Shown here: one piece after another, positions 8,983 to 17,296 of the stretch
Layout of the letters: each line of letters starts with the position of its first letter
How positions within the stretch are numbered: the stretch's first letter is position 1
Source: Burkholderiales bacterium
Lineage (GTDB): Bacteria > Pseudomonadota > Gammaproteobacteria > Burkholderiales > Burkholderiaceae_E
Assembly (NCBI GenBank): GCA_027487815.1
Contig: JAIYCW010000043.1
Location: 1 to 52,082, forward strand
DNA: 52,082 nucleotides
Direction of reading: 5' to 3'
Made by a program: the position numbers and the translations under genes
The notes under the pieces: model-generated
What the model saw: only the letters and a program-made list of their open reading frames with translations
Database searches by the model: none
What the model was told of the DNA's origin: nothing

Positions 8983-10730
8983 CAGCTTCGTGCCAAAACC
9001 TCATGCACCCGCGCGAGCGCATCCGCCAAAGGCACCGTATTCGTAGCCAGGCCTCGCCGCTCAGTAAGCTCAATGCTGCCCTCCTTCAGACCGCGATCTC
9101 CCACCGTGAGGCGCACCGGCACACCAACCAGCTCCCAATCCGCAAACATCACACCGGGGCGCTCGTCGCGATCATCCAGCATCACATCCACACCCGCTTG
9201 CTTAAGCGCGTCATACAAACCATGCGCAGCCTCGCGAACCGCCTCGCTGCGCCCGTAACTCATTGGGCAAATCACCACTTCGAATGGCGCAATTGCACGC
9301 GGCCAAATGATGCCTTTGGGATCGTGATTCTGCTCGATGGCTGCGCCCAGCAAGCGTGTGACGCCGATGCCGTAACAACCCATCTCGATGACCTTGCTCT
9401 TGCCATCATCATCAATGAACTGCGCCTTCATCGCCTCGGAATACTTGGTGCCCAGATAAAACACATGACCCACCTCAATGCCGCGCTCAATGGCCAACAC
9501 CCCAGGCCCATCGGGCGCGGGATCACCAGCCTTGACGTTACGAATATCCGCCACGATCGGCTCAGGCACATCGCGCCCCCAATTCACCCCAGTGAAATGG
9601 TGATCGGCCTGATTGGCGCCACACACAAAATCGCTCATGTTGGCCACGGTGCGATCCACCACGATATTCAGCGGCTTGAGCAGATTGATCGGCCCAAGGT
9701 AGCCGGGCGGTGTGCCAAAGTATTCGAGGATTTCTCCTTCGCTCGCAAACCTGAATCCTTTGAGCCCTGGCACCTTGCTGGCCTTGATCTCGTTTAGATC
9801 ATGATCGCCGCGCACCAGCAGCAGCCATACTTGCACCGACTTCGCATCGCCTGGCTTCGGCTCAGCAGGAGGATCAACTGCAAGCACGAGGGACTTCACG
9901 GTTTGCTCAAGCGGCAAGCCGAGCAATTGCGCGACATCCTCACAGCGGGCTTTGCCGGGCGTGGGCGTGAGCGTAAGGGCTTGCGCTGGCGCCGCACGCG
10001 CAGCGATCAAAGGCAAGGCCTCCGCCAGCTCCACATTAGCCGCGTAGCTCGACTCGGGGTTATACGCAATCGCGTCCTCGCCTGTATCGGCCATCACCTG
10101 AAACTCATGGCTGGCCGAGCCGCCAATCGACCCGGTATCCGCCGCCACTGCACGAAATTTCAAACCCATGCGGCTAAAGGTGCGGGTGTAAGCATCAAAC
10201 ATGAGCTGATAGCTTTTAAGCGCACTCTCGCGATCACGATCAAAGGAATACGCATCCTTCATCGTGAATTCACGGCCCCGCATCACCCCAAAACGCGGGC
10301 GACGCTCATCGCGAAACTTGGTCTGAATATGATAAAAATTCTTGGGCATCTGCCGATAGCTGCGAATCTCCTGGCGCACGATATCGGTGATGACTTCCTC
10401 GGAGGTCGGCTGGATGATGAAGTCGCGCCCATGCCGGTCTTTTACCCGCAGCAGCTCAGGGCCATATTGCTCCCAGCGCCCCGACTCCATCCACAACTCG
10501 GCCGGCTGCACCACCGGCATGAGCAATTCCACCGCACCCGCGCCATCCATCTCCTCGCGAATGATGCGCTCGATCTTGCGGATCACGCGCAAGCCCATCG
10601 GCATGTAGTTATAGATTCCACCGGCCAGTTTCTTGATCAACCCGGCGCGTGTCATCAATTGATGGCTGATGATTTCCGCGTCGGCAGGAGCTTCTTTTAA
10701 TGTACTGATATGGAAGGCACTGGCTTTCAT
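8982..10730 (-). CDS. proS: Prolyl-tRNA synthetase (bacterial type with editing domain)
   Basis: 582 aa, slightly longer than E. coli ProS (572). N-terminal class II catalytic motifs are visible ([34 protein letters not shown]), then an inserted YbaK-like editing domain (about residues 230-390), the class II motif 3 region ([16 protein letters not shown]) and a C-terminal anticodon-binding domain ([11 protein letters not shown] onward). It charges tRNA-Pro; a tRNA-Pro gene lies at the right end of this window. It is divergent from rppH with 54 bases between the start codons, where both promoters must fit, and is followed by the coupled lytic transglycosylase gene. Confidence 0.97.
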   Translation of the reverse strand: MKASAFHISTLKEAPADAEIISHQLMTRAGLIKKLAGGIYNYMPMGLRVIRKIERIIREEMDGAGAVELLMPVVQPAELWMESGRWEQYGPELLRVKDRHGRDFIIQPTSEEVITDIVRQEIRSYRQMPKNFYHIQTKFRDERRPRFGVMRGREFTMKDAYSFDRDRESALKSYQLMFDAYTRTFSRMGLKFRAVAADTGSIGGSASHEFQVMADTGEDAIAYNPESSYAANVELAEALPLIAARAAPAQALTLTPTPGKARCEDVAQLLGLPLEQTVKSLVLAVDPPAEPKPGDAKSVQVWLLLVRGDHDLNEIKASKVPGLKGFRFASEGEILEYFGTPPGYLGPINLLKPLNIVVDRTVANMSDFVCGANQADHHFTGVNWGRDVPEPIVADIRNVKAGDPAPDGPGVLAIERGIEVGHVFYLGTKYSEAMKAQFIDDDGKSKVIEMGCYGIGVTRLLGAAIEQNHDPKGIIWPRAIAPFEVVICPMSYGRSEAVREAAHGLYDALKQAGVDVMLDDRDERPGVMFADWELVGVPVRLTVGDRGLKEGSIELTERRGLATNTVPLADALARVHEVLARS

Positions 10731-10743
10731 CTTGAGATTCGTA

Positions 10744-10773
10744 GCTATAATCGTCCGCAGTGTAAAGCATCAA
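10744..10773 (-). promoter_or_regulatory. Candidate proS promoter, overlapping the rppH -10 box
   Basis: On the minus strand TTGATG (10768-10773) and TATAGC (10744-10749) are 18 bases apart and 14-43 bases upstream of the proS ATG. The plus-strand TATAAT at 10746-10751, a perfect -10 sequence correctly placed for rppH, covers the same bases, though no good -35 partner is seen for it. The two divergent promoters would therefore compete for one site. Confidence 0.45.
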
Positions 10774-10784
10774 GGGGTCCGGCC

Positions 10785-11360
10785 ATGCTGGATAAAGACG
10801 GCTATCGCCCCAACGTTGGCATCATTCTTTTGAACCATCGAGACGAGGTGTTCTGGGGTAAGCGGGTTCGCGAGCAGTCATGGCAGTTTCCACAAGGTGG
10901 CATCAAGCGGGGAGAGTCTCCCGAGCAGGCGATGTACCGGGAGCTGGAAGAAGAAACCGGGTTGAAGCCCGGCCATGTTCGCATCGTGGGCCGCACCCGG
11001 GAATGGCTGCGGTATGAGGTTCCTGAGCAGTGGGTCAGGCGCGATTGGCGAGGTAACTACAAGGGCCAGAAACAGATCTGGTATCTGCTCAGACTCACCG
11101 GAAGGGATTCCGATGTGGATCTGCGCGCAAGTGGGCATCCTGAATTCGATGCCTGGCGTTGGCACGAGTATTGGATACCCCTGGAAGCAGTAATCGAGTT
11201 CAAGCGTGGGGTGTATCGTGATGCGCTCGAAGAGCTGTCCCGATTTCTGAGCCCGAAGGCAAATCCGGTTGAGGGTGAACCTGTGCGCACGCAAAAACTC
11301 CGTGCTCCGCAGTATGGTCAGCTCGCCGAAAGCGATCCCACAAGACACGACCCCTCATGA
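10785..11360 (+). CDS. rppH: RNA 5'-pyrophosphohydrolase (Nudix)
   Basis: 191 aa from ATG 10785 ([17 protein letters not shown]), preceded by AAGGGG; this is the characteristic RppH N-terminus, while the upstream open frame is not. The Nudix box reads [20 protein letters not shown] and continues into TGL with all expected glutamates. RppH removes pyrophosphate from the 5' end of mRNAs and so starts RNase E-dependent decay. The C-terminal tail after about residue 160 is longer than in E. coli RppH (176 aa) and low in conservation. The stop overlaps the next gene's start (ATGA). Confidence 0.94.
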   Translation: MLDKDGYRPNVGIILLNHRDEVFWGKRVREQSWQFPQGGIKRGESPEQAMYRELEEETGLKPGHVRIVGRTREWLRYEVPEQWVRRDWRGNYKGQKQIWYLLRLTGRDSDVDLRASGHPEFDAWRWHEYWIPLEAVIEFKRGVYRDALEELSRFLSPKANPVEGEPVRTQKLRAPQYGQLAESDPTRHDPS

Positions 11361-11932
11361 CATCAACCACCAAAAGGCCCAGTCTTACCCCGAGGGCGTG
11401 GGTTCGCAGTGGGTTTTCGCTTTGGGGAGCCGTGTTGGCTTTGGTGATTTGCGCCGGCTGGGGCTGGAGCCTTTCGGCCCGCGCGCAAAGTGCCTGGGAT
11501 AAAAAGCCGGAGGCCGAAATCGAGCTGCCGGCCAACCTGCCCGCGTTCGCGGCCAATGCCAAGCTTCAGCCGTTTTATGTCAGCGCCACCTCGCCCTATG
11601 ATTTTGCGATCGACACCGCGAGTGTGCGCCGAATCAATGAGCATGCGATTCATGCCACGCTGGTCGTGACCAGCTCGCAGGGTGTACGCAACCTGTCGAT
11701 CATTGGCTTTCGCTGCAATATGAGCCAGCGCCGGCTGCTGGCGATTGGTCGGCCCGATGGCTCATGGAACCTCACGCCTGCAAGCGAATGGAAAGAGATA
11801 TCGAGCGCGGGGCCGTTGAATCAGGCCGAACGGGTTTTGGTCTCGACCTTGTGCCTGGGGAGCACCACGAACTCAGACCCGCGCGATGTAGTGCGGCGCC
11901 TGGCAGCCACCTTTACAGAACCCAAACACTAA
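11357..11932 (+). CDS. CNP1-like family exported protein of unknown function
   Basis: 191 aa with a long N-terminal region containing one hydrophobic segment ([21 protein letters not shown]) that looks like a cleavable signal peptide, followed by a roughly 145-residue globular domain with conserved features such as [14 protein letters not shown] and IGFRCN. I recognise it as the CNP1-like family found next to rppH in Burkholderiales; its function is not known. It is translationally coupled to rppH through a 4-base ATGA overlap. Two cysteines (in FRCN and STLCLG) could form a disulfide. Confidence 0.8.
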   Translation: MTSTTKRPSLTPRAWVRSGFSLWGAVLALVICAGWGWSLSARAQSAWDKKPEAEIELPANLPAFAANAKLQPFYVSATSPYDFAIDTASVRRINEHAIHATLVVTSSQGVRNLSIIGFRCNMSQRRLLAIGRPDGSWNLTPASEWKEISSAGPLNQAERVLVSTLCLGSTTNSDPRDVVRRLAATFTEPKH

Positions 11933-11956
11933 GCCTCGGGGAAAACTCCGGGCTTA
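11930..11956. terminator. Hairpin shared by the two convergent stop codons
   Basis: TAAGCC (11930-11935) pairs with GGCTTA (11951-11956), with a further GGA/TCC pairing inside. The outer arms contain the TAA stops of both convergent genes. There is no T tract, so it may act as a weak bidirectional terminator or 3'-end protector. Confidence 0.35.
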
Positions 11957-12799
11957 GCGCACAACCTTGCCGGAGCCTTCGCTGGCGACCGGCATCATCT
12001 GATTACCCACATTGGGCGCATTGAGCTTTTGGGCAAATTGCGGCAATAAATCGCCAGCCCCTTCACCTTTCCGCAGCCGCTCAACCAAGCGCCGAGCATC
12101 AGCCTGAGCTTCCAGAACCTCTGGCGAACTCATGCTTCGAGCCAGGTTATCCCGCAAAGGCATCGACTCGATGCTGCCATTGGCAGCCGCGAGGTTGTAC
12201 CAGACGTAGGCTTTTTTGTTGTCGGGGGGCGTGCCCATGCCGCGGCGAAACGCGTTGCCCAGCATGAATTGAGCACCCGGATGATTGGTTTCAGCCAGCT
12301 TGGAGGCATAGCGAAACATCTGCTGATAATCCTGAATGACACCACGCCCATCGCTGTAATGCATGGAGAGCAGGAAGCTGGCTTCCTTGTGGCCCTTTTC
12401 GGCCGCCTGAGTCAGATACTCCACCGCAAGCTTGTCGGTATCGGCTCGCGCACGCTGGCGATATACCGCTCCCAATCGAAACATGGCCTGAGCATCACCA
12501 TCCGCAGCGCGTTGGCGCAACCTGGCAATCGATTCACCCACTGTGATGCGCTCTTCACCCTTAAGCCGGGCCGAGATATCCACATATCCCATGCGATCGA
12601 GCACCAAAGCACCCGCCACGACCGGAAACAGGGCCCCCACAACAGCGGCAATCCAGGCGGTTTTACGTGCCTTGCCAAATCGCTCGCGGCAATCTTCGCA
12701 GCGGTAACGCGCGGTAAAGAACCCCGAGGCAACTCCATCGGCGACACCCGAGGCTCGCACATTGGTGCCGGCACAACGCGGACATTTGATAGTCATCAT
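11954..12799 (-). CDS. Zinc-ribbon, single-TM, Sel1-repeat protein
   Basis: 281 aa. Residues 1-40 form a zinc ribbon (CPRC ... CEDC), residues about 45-70 a single membrane segment (AWIAAVVGALFPVVAGALVL), and residues 95-230 several Sel1-like/TPR-type repeats (AMFRLGAVYRQ, ASFLLSMHYSDGRGV, AQFMLGNAFRRGMG with the typical A-x-x-x-L-G spacing). The zinc ribbon should be cytoplasmic and the repeats periplasmic. Sel1 repeats mediate protein contacts and the partner is unknown. Two adjacent ATGs begin the gene, with no strong Shine-Dalgarno. It is isolated on the minus strand between rppH-CNP1 and the dehydrogenase genes. Confidence 0.75.
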   Translation of the reverse strand: MMTIKCPRCAGTNVRASGVADGVASGFFTARYRCEDCRERFGKARKTAWIAAVVGALFPVVAGALVLDRMGYVDISARLKGEERITVGESIARLRQRAADGDAQAMFRLGAVYRQRARADTDKLAVEYLTQAAEKGHKEASFLLSMHYSDGRGVIQDYQQMFRYASKLAETNHPGAQFMLGNAFRRGMGTPPDNKKAYVWYNLAAANGSIESMPLRDNLARSMSSPEVLEAQADARRLVERLRKGEGAGDLLPQFAQKLNAPNVGNQMMPVASEGSGKVVR

Positions 12800-12897
12800 G
12801 ACAAGAGATTACCGCAACTTTCAAAGCTCATTCCGGCATTTGGGCACATTTTCAAGAACTCCCCTGACGCGAGCCTCCTGATGGTGGGAATCGAGGG

Positions 12898-13950
12898 CTA
12901 GATGGCAACCCCAAGTTTGTCCAGCCAGGGAACTAGCGCGGGCATCACTGAGGAGTGAAGACTGACACCGCGCTCCAGCTGCTCCCGCTTGAGTGCCAAC
13001 CCGCGATGGCCCGGCAAGCGCGGCGGATGCGCCGAATCACGCGCCCGGCTCGCCCGCACCCCATCAGCCAACCAGTCCATCTGGCCGGTGTAGGCGCCCA
13101 AACCTGCAAACGCTTCGGGGTCATAAAGCTGCAGCCACACTGTGGCGCCCCAGCCCTCGACCTGATCGGCCCGGCCAAAACCAGTCAATCCAGCAGTCAG
13201 CGCTTCCACCAGCAGCGCCAGCCCCATCCCTTTATGCCCGGCCTCCTGCCCACCCAAGGGCAACAAGGTGCCCGGCGGATTGGCAAACAGCACCGCCGGA
13301 TCGTTGGTCGCCTGGCCGAGCGCATCTTGCCACCACGCATGCGGCCCGGTCTGCCCGGCTTTGTAGAGGCGATTGCTCATGCCGTTGGTGGTGATCGAGG
13401 CTGAAATGTCGATAAGAATCGGCTCGCCACCGGTAGGAATGCCCACAGCGATAGGGTTGGGGGTGAACACTGCCTGCGTGCCACCGGCTGGCGCAACACT
13501 GGCTACCGCCGGATCGCTGCTCGCCAACACCACCATCAGCCCGCTACGAGCGACGTCTTCGAGATAGGCGGCGAGGCAGGCGATGTGATGGGCCCGACGA
13601 ATCGTAATGGTCGCGCTGCCATACATTTGCGCGCGCGGCCGCGCCCAGGCCAAAGCCTGCTGCACCAGCCATGGCCCAGGCAAACGCCCGCCATCCCAGG
13701 TCGCCACACATGCTCGCTCGGCCAGGGCCACCACCTCGCCGCTACGCGCCATGCCGCCTTTTTCAAGCTCGGCCAAATAGCCCGGCAACAAGGCCAGACC
13801 ATGAGTGGAATGGCCCAAAAGATCACCCTCCACCAGCACCTGGGCCACACAAGCGGCCATGTCGCGATCCAGCCCCACCGCCTCCAGGCAACGCTGGGCC
13901 GCTGCAATCAATCGATGCGCTTCGATGGGCGAATGAAACGAATTGCTCAT
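12898..13950 (-). CDS. Ldh/YlbC-family NAD(P)-dependent 2-hydroxyacid (malate/L-lactate type) dehydrogenase
   Basis: 350 aa from ATG 13950; a TTG two codons upstream overlaps the previous stop. It belongs to the malate/L-lactate dehydrogenase family that is unrelated to classic LDH, shown by GDLLGHSTHGLALLPGY (with the conserved catalytic-region His) and the GGQEAGHKGMGLALLVEAL segment. Known members act on malate, sulfolactate, ureidoglycolate, 2,3-diketo-gulonate or piperideine-2-carboxylate; the substrate cannot be read from the sequence. Two bases separate it from the upstream SDR gene, so they form an operon; the D-2-hydroxyacid dehydrogenase lies divergently beyond that. Confidence 0.88.
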   Translation of the reverse strand: MSNSFHSPIEAHRLIAAAQRCLEAVGLDRDMAACVAQVLVEGDLLGHSTHGLALLPGYLAELEKGGMARSGEVVALAERACVATWDGGRLPGPWLVQQALAWARPRAQMYGSATITIRRAHHIACLAAYLEDVARSGLMVVLASSDPAVASVAPAGGTQAVFTPNPIAVGIPTGGEPILIDISASITTNGMSNRLYKAGQTGPHAWWQDALGQATNDPAVLFANPPGTLLPLGGQEAGHKGMGLALLVEALTAGLTGFGRADQVEGWGATVWLQLYDPEAFAGLGAYTGQMDWLADGVRASRARDSAHPPRLPGHRGLALKREQLERGVSLHSSVMPALVPWLDKLGVAI

Positions 13951-13952
13951 GA

Positions 13953-14684
13953 TCAATACACCGCCCGGCCGCCGGATAAGTCAAACACCGCACCGGTAGT
14001 GAAAGAGCACTCTTCGGTCGCCATCCAGCTCACCATCGCTGCAATCTCCTCGACTTCGCCGAAGCGGTTCATCGGAATCTTCGACAGCATGAAATCAATG
14101 TGCGCTTGCGTCATCTGCGCAAACATCGGGGTCGAGACCGCCGCCGGTGTCACACAATTCACCCGAATGCCCGACTTCGCGGTTTCCTTGCCAAGCGACT
14201 TGGTCAGCCCGATCACCGCCGCTTTGGAAGCACTATAAGCAGGCGCATTTGGGTTACCGTCTTTACCCGCGATCGAAGCGATGTTGATGATCCGCCCATA
14301 GTTGCGCTCCAGCATATGGGGCACCACGGCGCGATTGGAAAGAAACACCCCGGTGAGGTTGATATCAATCACCTGGCGCCAATCCTGCGCAGAGTATTGC
14401 CAGGTGGTGGTGTTCGGGCCAGTGATCCCCGCGCTGCATACCATCACATCAATCTTGCCAAGCGCCGCGATGGTTTGCTCGCAAGCCTGCGCGAGTGATG
14501 CTTCATCGGTCACATCCACCTGGCATTGCAGCGCCACCTCCGGCCCAGGGTTGGCCATCGGCTGCCGATCCCACACCACAAACTTTGCCCCGCTCGCGGC
14601 CATGCGCTGGCCAATCGCCAAGCCCAGCCCTGAGGCCCCGCCGGTGATTACCGCCACTCGCCCCTGCAAATCCAGTTGGTTCAT
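13953..14684 (-). CDS. Short-chain dehydrogenase/reductase (FabG-like fold)
   Basis: 243 aa. The Rossmann nucleotide motif is TGGASGLGLAIG, the active site is Y-x3-K in APAYSASKAAVIG with the preceding serine in NIASIAGKDG, and the C-terminus FTTGAVFDLSGGRAVY is the usual SDR end. A D-R pair after strand 2 (VVWDRQ) suggests NAD(H) preference. The substrate is unknown; close relatives include sugar and hydroxyacid dehydrogenases as well as 3-oxoacyl reductases. A strong GAGGAG precedes the ATG. It is first in a two-gene operon with the Ldh-family gene and is divergent from the D-2-hydroxyacid dehydrogenase with 72 bases between. Confidence 0.88.
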   Translation of the reverse strand: MNQLDLQGRVAVITGGASGLGLAIGQRMAASGAKFVVWDRQPMANPGPEVALQCQVDVTDEASLAQACEQTIAALGKIDVMVCSAGITGPNTTTWQYSAQDWRQVIDINLTGVFLSNRAVVPHMLERNYGRIINIASIAGKDGNPNAPAYSASKAAVIGLTKSLGKETAKSGIRVNCVTPAAVSTPMFAQMTQAHIDFMLSKIPMNRFGEVEEIAAMVSWMATEECSFTTGAVFDLSGGRAVY

Positions 14685-14756
14685 TGTTGTCTCCTCAAAA
14701 CCCCGATTCTCGAATCCCCGATAATCGCACGACCCAAGAAAAATCAGGAGCCCCTA

Positions 14757-15719
14757 ATGAAAGTGCTATTCACCGATTACGACATGCTCGATGTGAGCCT
14801 GGAGCGGCAACTTTTCGCGCAAGCGGGCATTGAGCTTGTGGAAGCGCAATGCAAAACCGAAGCCGACGTGATTGAAGCCAGCGCCGGATGCTCGGGCCTG
14901 CTCGTGCAATACGCTCCGGTGAATGCCAAGGTATTTGCAGCGCGCCCGGAGATTCGCATGGTCGCTCGAATCGGCGCGGGCTACGACACGGTGAATGCAC
15001 TGGATGCGCAAGCTGCAGGCGTATGGGTTGCAAACTCGCCAGACTATGGCGTGGGCGAAGTGGCCACCCATGCGCTGGCGATGATGCTTGATTGCATTCG
15101 AGGGATCAGCCGCTATAACCAGCATGTGCGCGCGGGCCATTGGCACTACACCAGCGTAGGAAAAATTCCCCGCGCCAGCGACATGACTGTGGGCGTCGTG
15201 GGCCTGGGGCGCATCGGCAAACGCTTTGCCCATATCGCGCGCAACACCTTCAAGCAAGTGGTGGCCTACGACCCGCATCTGATCGATGGCGACTTCCCGG
15301 TGTATGTCGAGCGAATCCGCAACCTGCCCGAACTCTTTGCGCGCGCCGATGCAGTATCCATCCATTGCCTGCTCACCGAACACACCCGAAGCATGATCAA
15401 TGCCCAGTGCTTCGAGCAGGTGCGCGCGGGCAGCTATCTGGTCAACACCGCGCGAGGTGCCGTGATTGATATCGATGCATTAACAACCGCTGTGCAAGCC
15501 GGACGATACGCAGGCGTAGGGCTGGATGTGTTGCCGATTGAGCCGATGCCAGTTGATCACCCGCTCTTGCAGCATGAGCAGGTTTTGATCAGCCCGCATT
15601 CCGCCTTTTACTCGGCAACTTCTGAAGTTGAGTTGCGCCGTAAAGCCGCCACCAACCTCATCACTTGGCGCAATACCGGGCGGCCTGACTATCCGGTGAA
15701 TGCACCGCGTATTGATTAG
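14757..15719 (+). CDS. D-isomer-specific 2-hydroxyacid dehydrogenase (CtBP-like)
   Basis: 320 aa from ATG 14757, preceded by AGGAG; upstream in-frame sequence is not conserved in type. It shows the NAD-binding GxGxxG (VGVVGLGRIGKR) and the expected catalytic residues: Arg in NTARGAVID, Glu in DVLPIEPMP and His in SPHSAFYS. CtBP-like members include phosphoglycerate, hydroxypyruvate and sulfolactate dehydrogenases. Its position divergent from an SDR and an Ldh-family enzyme of the opposite fold type suggests a shared hydroxyacid or oxoacid substrate, which is inference only. The 72-base divergent gap contains GATTC-TC-GAATC (14705-14716), a possible operator. Confidence 0.88.
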   Translation: MKVLFTDYDMLDVSLERQLFAQAGIELVEAQCKTEADVIEASAGCSGLLVQYAPVNAKVFAARPEIRMVARIGAGYDTVNALDAQAAGVWVANSPDYGVGEVATHALAMMLDCIRGISRYNQHVRAGHWHYTSVGKIPRASDMTVGVVGLGRIGKRFAHIARNTFKQVVAYDPHLIDGDFPVYVERIRNLPELFARADAVSIHCLLTEHTRSMINAQCFEQVRAGSYLVNTARGAVIDIDALTTAVQAGRYAGVGLDVLPIEPMPVDHPLLQHEQVLISPHSAFYSATSEVELRRKAATNLITWRNTGRPDYPVNAPRID

Positions 15720-15729
15720 CATGCTAATG

Positions 15730-15752
15730 AAAAAAGCCCTGCACTGCAGGGC
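15730..15752 (-). terminator. Rho-independent terminator after the second tandem prepilin gene
   Basis: On the minus strand the GCCCTG/CAGGGC hairpin (15736-15752, 6-8 base pairs) is followed directly by six T residues (15735-15730). It lies about 30 bases beyond the prepilin stop and closes the pilus operon on this side. Confidence 0.85.
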
Positions 15753-15782
15753 CCTTCAAGATGTTGAACAGCTTGTGGCTGA

Positions 15783-16406
15783 TTACATCTGAATCGAGCA
15801 CCAGTCGGGCACGTTAGTGTCTGGTGTGGCCATGTTGTAAGCGGCCAAATTACGACAACGAATCGAGCCTGTGGTTGAGAGACCATCGTCGAACGATGTA
15901 TCCATGGCACTAGCCGATTTGTGGGTTAGCGTTTGTGGCGACAGCCCCAGAGCGGGTGAAGCGCCAGCATTTGGCATTAACTGCCCAGAAGACATGACCG
16001 AAGCCGTGCCCCCAAAAGGTGCCGGCACACCTTCAGGCCCAGTGCCCGAAATGAACCCCGATGCGCGAAGATGTGACAAGCTCGTGCAGTTCTCGCCGCC
16101 CTGTTGGCCTACTTGGCAGGAGCCCCCCCAGGCGATCCAGCCGTCACCATTACCGTTGGTCACTGCAGGCGTGTAGTTAGGAAAGCGAGTCAGAGCATTG
16201 GGATCATCACCAGGCATCTGCTTATAACGATCCTGATATCCGTTCACTGCCGCTGAAAGCTCTTTGCTCATGTTGTAGGTCGACTTGACCTTACTGTTAA
16301 AAATCAACTCCTGCCCTTTGAGCACGCCGCCCAAGAGCAAACCCACGATGACCAGCACGATGGCAATTTCCACCAGCGTGAAGCCTTTCTCAAATCGCTT
16401 TTTCAT
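15783..16406 (-). CDS. Type IV prepilin-like protein, second tandem copy (MSHA major pilin-like)
   Basis: 207 aa. The class III leader MKKRFEKG is followed by FTLVEIAIVLVIVG, with G at -1, F at +1 and E at +5, so it should be cleaved and N-methylated by a prepilin peptidase not present in this window. The mature protein has the long hydrophobic alpha helix, a Gly/Pro-rich variable centre and a conserved C-terminus with a cysteine pair (RCRNLAAYN ... DWCSIQM). By my alignment from the cleavage site it matches the upstream copy without gaps and with about 22 substitutions, mostly in the middle. A GGAGGA/TCCTCC hairpin lies in its leader, and a terminator follows. Confidence 0.88.
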   Translation of the reverse strand: MKKRFEKGFTLVEIAIVLVIVGLLLGGVLKGQELIFNSKVKSTYNMSKELSAAVNGYQDRYKQMPGDDPNALTRFPNYTPAVTNGNGDGWIAWGGSCQVGQQGGENCTSLSHLRASGFISGTGPEGVPAPFGGTASVMSSGQLMPNAGASPALGLSPQTLTHKSASAMDTSFDDGLSTTGSIRCRNLAAYNMATPDTNVPDWCSIQM

Positions 16407-16427
16407 ACCGTGCTTTCCAGATTAAGT

Positions 16428-16445
16428 GGAGGAAACCGCTCCTCC
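16428..16445 (-). promoter_or_regulatory. Leader stem-loop before the second prepilin gene
   Basis: A 6-base-pair stem (GGAGGA, loop of 6, TCCTCC) ends 22 bases upstream of the prepilin ATG. It contains a Shine-Dalgarno-like GGAGGA held in a stem, while the start itself has only a weak GGAAAG nearby. Its role is unknown; it could be a translational control element or the end of a small RNA. Confidence 0.3.
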
Positions 16446-16559
16446 CATCTCGTTGATTATCGGCGCAGCGGCTGGCTTTTCCGAGGCCGCAGATCGGACC
16501 GCTTCACCTCTCATCGGGAGGTCGATGAAAACTGTGAAGATGTGACTTCCATCAATGAC

Positions 16560-16584
16560 AAAGGCCCTGCGGGGCAGGGCCTTT
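16560..16584 (-). terminator. Hairpin terminator after the first tandem prepilin gene
   Basis: An 11-base-pair stem (AAAGGCCCTGC/GCAGGGCCTTT, loop of 3) lies about 25 bases past the prepilin stop. It is followed on the minus strand by only a short T-rich stretch, so read-through into the second copy is likely. The core GCCCTGC/GCAGGGC is the same as in the terminator after the second copy, so the duplication seems to have included the terminator. Confidence 0.65.
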
Positions 16585-16609
16585 GGGATGCTACCCATCT
16601 TGCGGCTGA

Positions 16610-17233
16610 TTACATCTGGATCGAACACCAGTCAGGCACGTTAGTGTCTGGTGTGGCCATGTTGTAGGCGGCAAGGCTACGGCAACGAATCGAGCCAGTG
16701 GTTGAGAGGCCATCGTCGAACGATGTGTCCATAGCACTGGCCGATTTGTGGGTCAGAGACTGTGGGGACAAACCGAGCACTGGTGATCCGCCTGCGTTAG
16801 GCATAAAAATCAGAGCTGAAGCAACTGAAGCTGTACCGCCAAAGGGTGCTGGTGCGCCTTCAGGACCTGTGCCAGAAATGAAACCACTTGCCCGTAGATG
16901 CGACATTGCCATGCAGTTTTCACCACCCTGTTGACCTGTCTGGCATGTACCGCCCCACCAGATCAATCCGTCGCCGTTGCCGTTCACCACAGCTGGCACA
17001 TAATTCGGAAAACGAACTAATGCATTGGGATCATCACCGGGCAGCTGTTTGTAGCGATCCTGATACCCATTAGTGGCCGCCGAGAGCTCTTTGCTCATGT
17101 TGTAGGTCGACTTGACCTTGCTGTTGAAAATCAATTCCTGCCCTTTGAGCACGCCGCCCAAGAGCAAACCCACGATGACTAGCACGATGGCAATTTCTAC
17201 CAGCGTGAAGCCCTTTTGCACACGTTTCATCAT
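16610..17233 (-). CDS. Type IV prepilin-like protein, first tandem copy (MSHA major pilin-like)
   Basis: 207 aa if started at the first of two adjacent ATGs (17233), which follow AGGGG; an in-frame ATG at 17263 would add 10 residues. The leader MMKRVQKG precedes FTLVEIAIVLVIVG, again with Gly at -1 and Glu at +5. The first 45 mature residues are almost identical to the second copy, including GGVLKGQELIFNSKVKSTYN, while the centre (ALIFMPNAGG, WWGGTCQTG) differs. Two internal Cys and two C-terminal Cys are conserved in both. Pilin subunits polymerise through the N-terminal helix; this copy is closest to the rest of the operon and likely the main subunit. Confidence 0.88.
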   Translation of the reverse strand: MMKRVQKGFTLVEIAIVLVIVGLLLGGVLKGQELIFNSKVKSTYNMSKELSAATNGYQDRYKQLPGDDPNALVRFPNYVPAVVNGNGDGLIWWGGTCQTGQQGGENCMAMSHLRASGFISGTGPEGAPAPFGGTASVASALIFMPNAGGSPVLGLSPQSLTHKSASAMDTSFDDGLSTTGSIRCRSLAAYNMATPDTNVPDWCSIQM

Positions 17234-17296
17234 GCTAGAACCCCTAAAAAAGTTTGGAAACATAAACTGACAATTTTTCCCTGGCAGTTATTCAGG

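Larger units (their letters stand above)
15783..17233 (-). repeat. Tandem duplication of a prepilin gene with its terminator
   Basis: The units 15783-16406 and 16610-17233 are equal in length, align without gaps and share the 3' untranslated stretch (GGCTGATTACATCT) and the terminator core. The 5' leaders are not obviously related, so the duplicated block seems to begin near the start codon. Confidence 0.85.

Noticed and set aside
8427-9797. 456-codon plus-strand reading frame opposite proS and the lytic transglycosylase
   Set aside because: It is antisense to two clear genes, rich in Arg/His/Pro as expected from shadow frames of GC-rich genes, and resembles no family.
12898-15719. Dehydrogenase block as a mobile island
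   Set aside because: No integrase, transposase, tRNA junction or direct repeats at its borders, and codon use looks like that of the neighbours.
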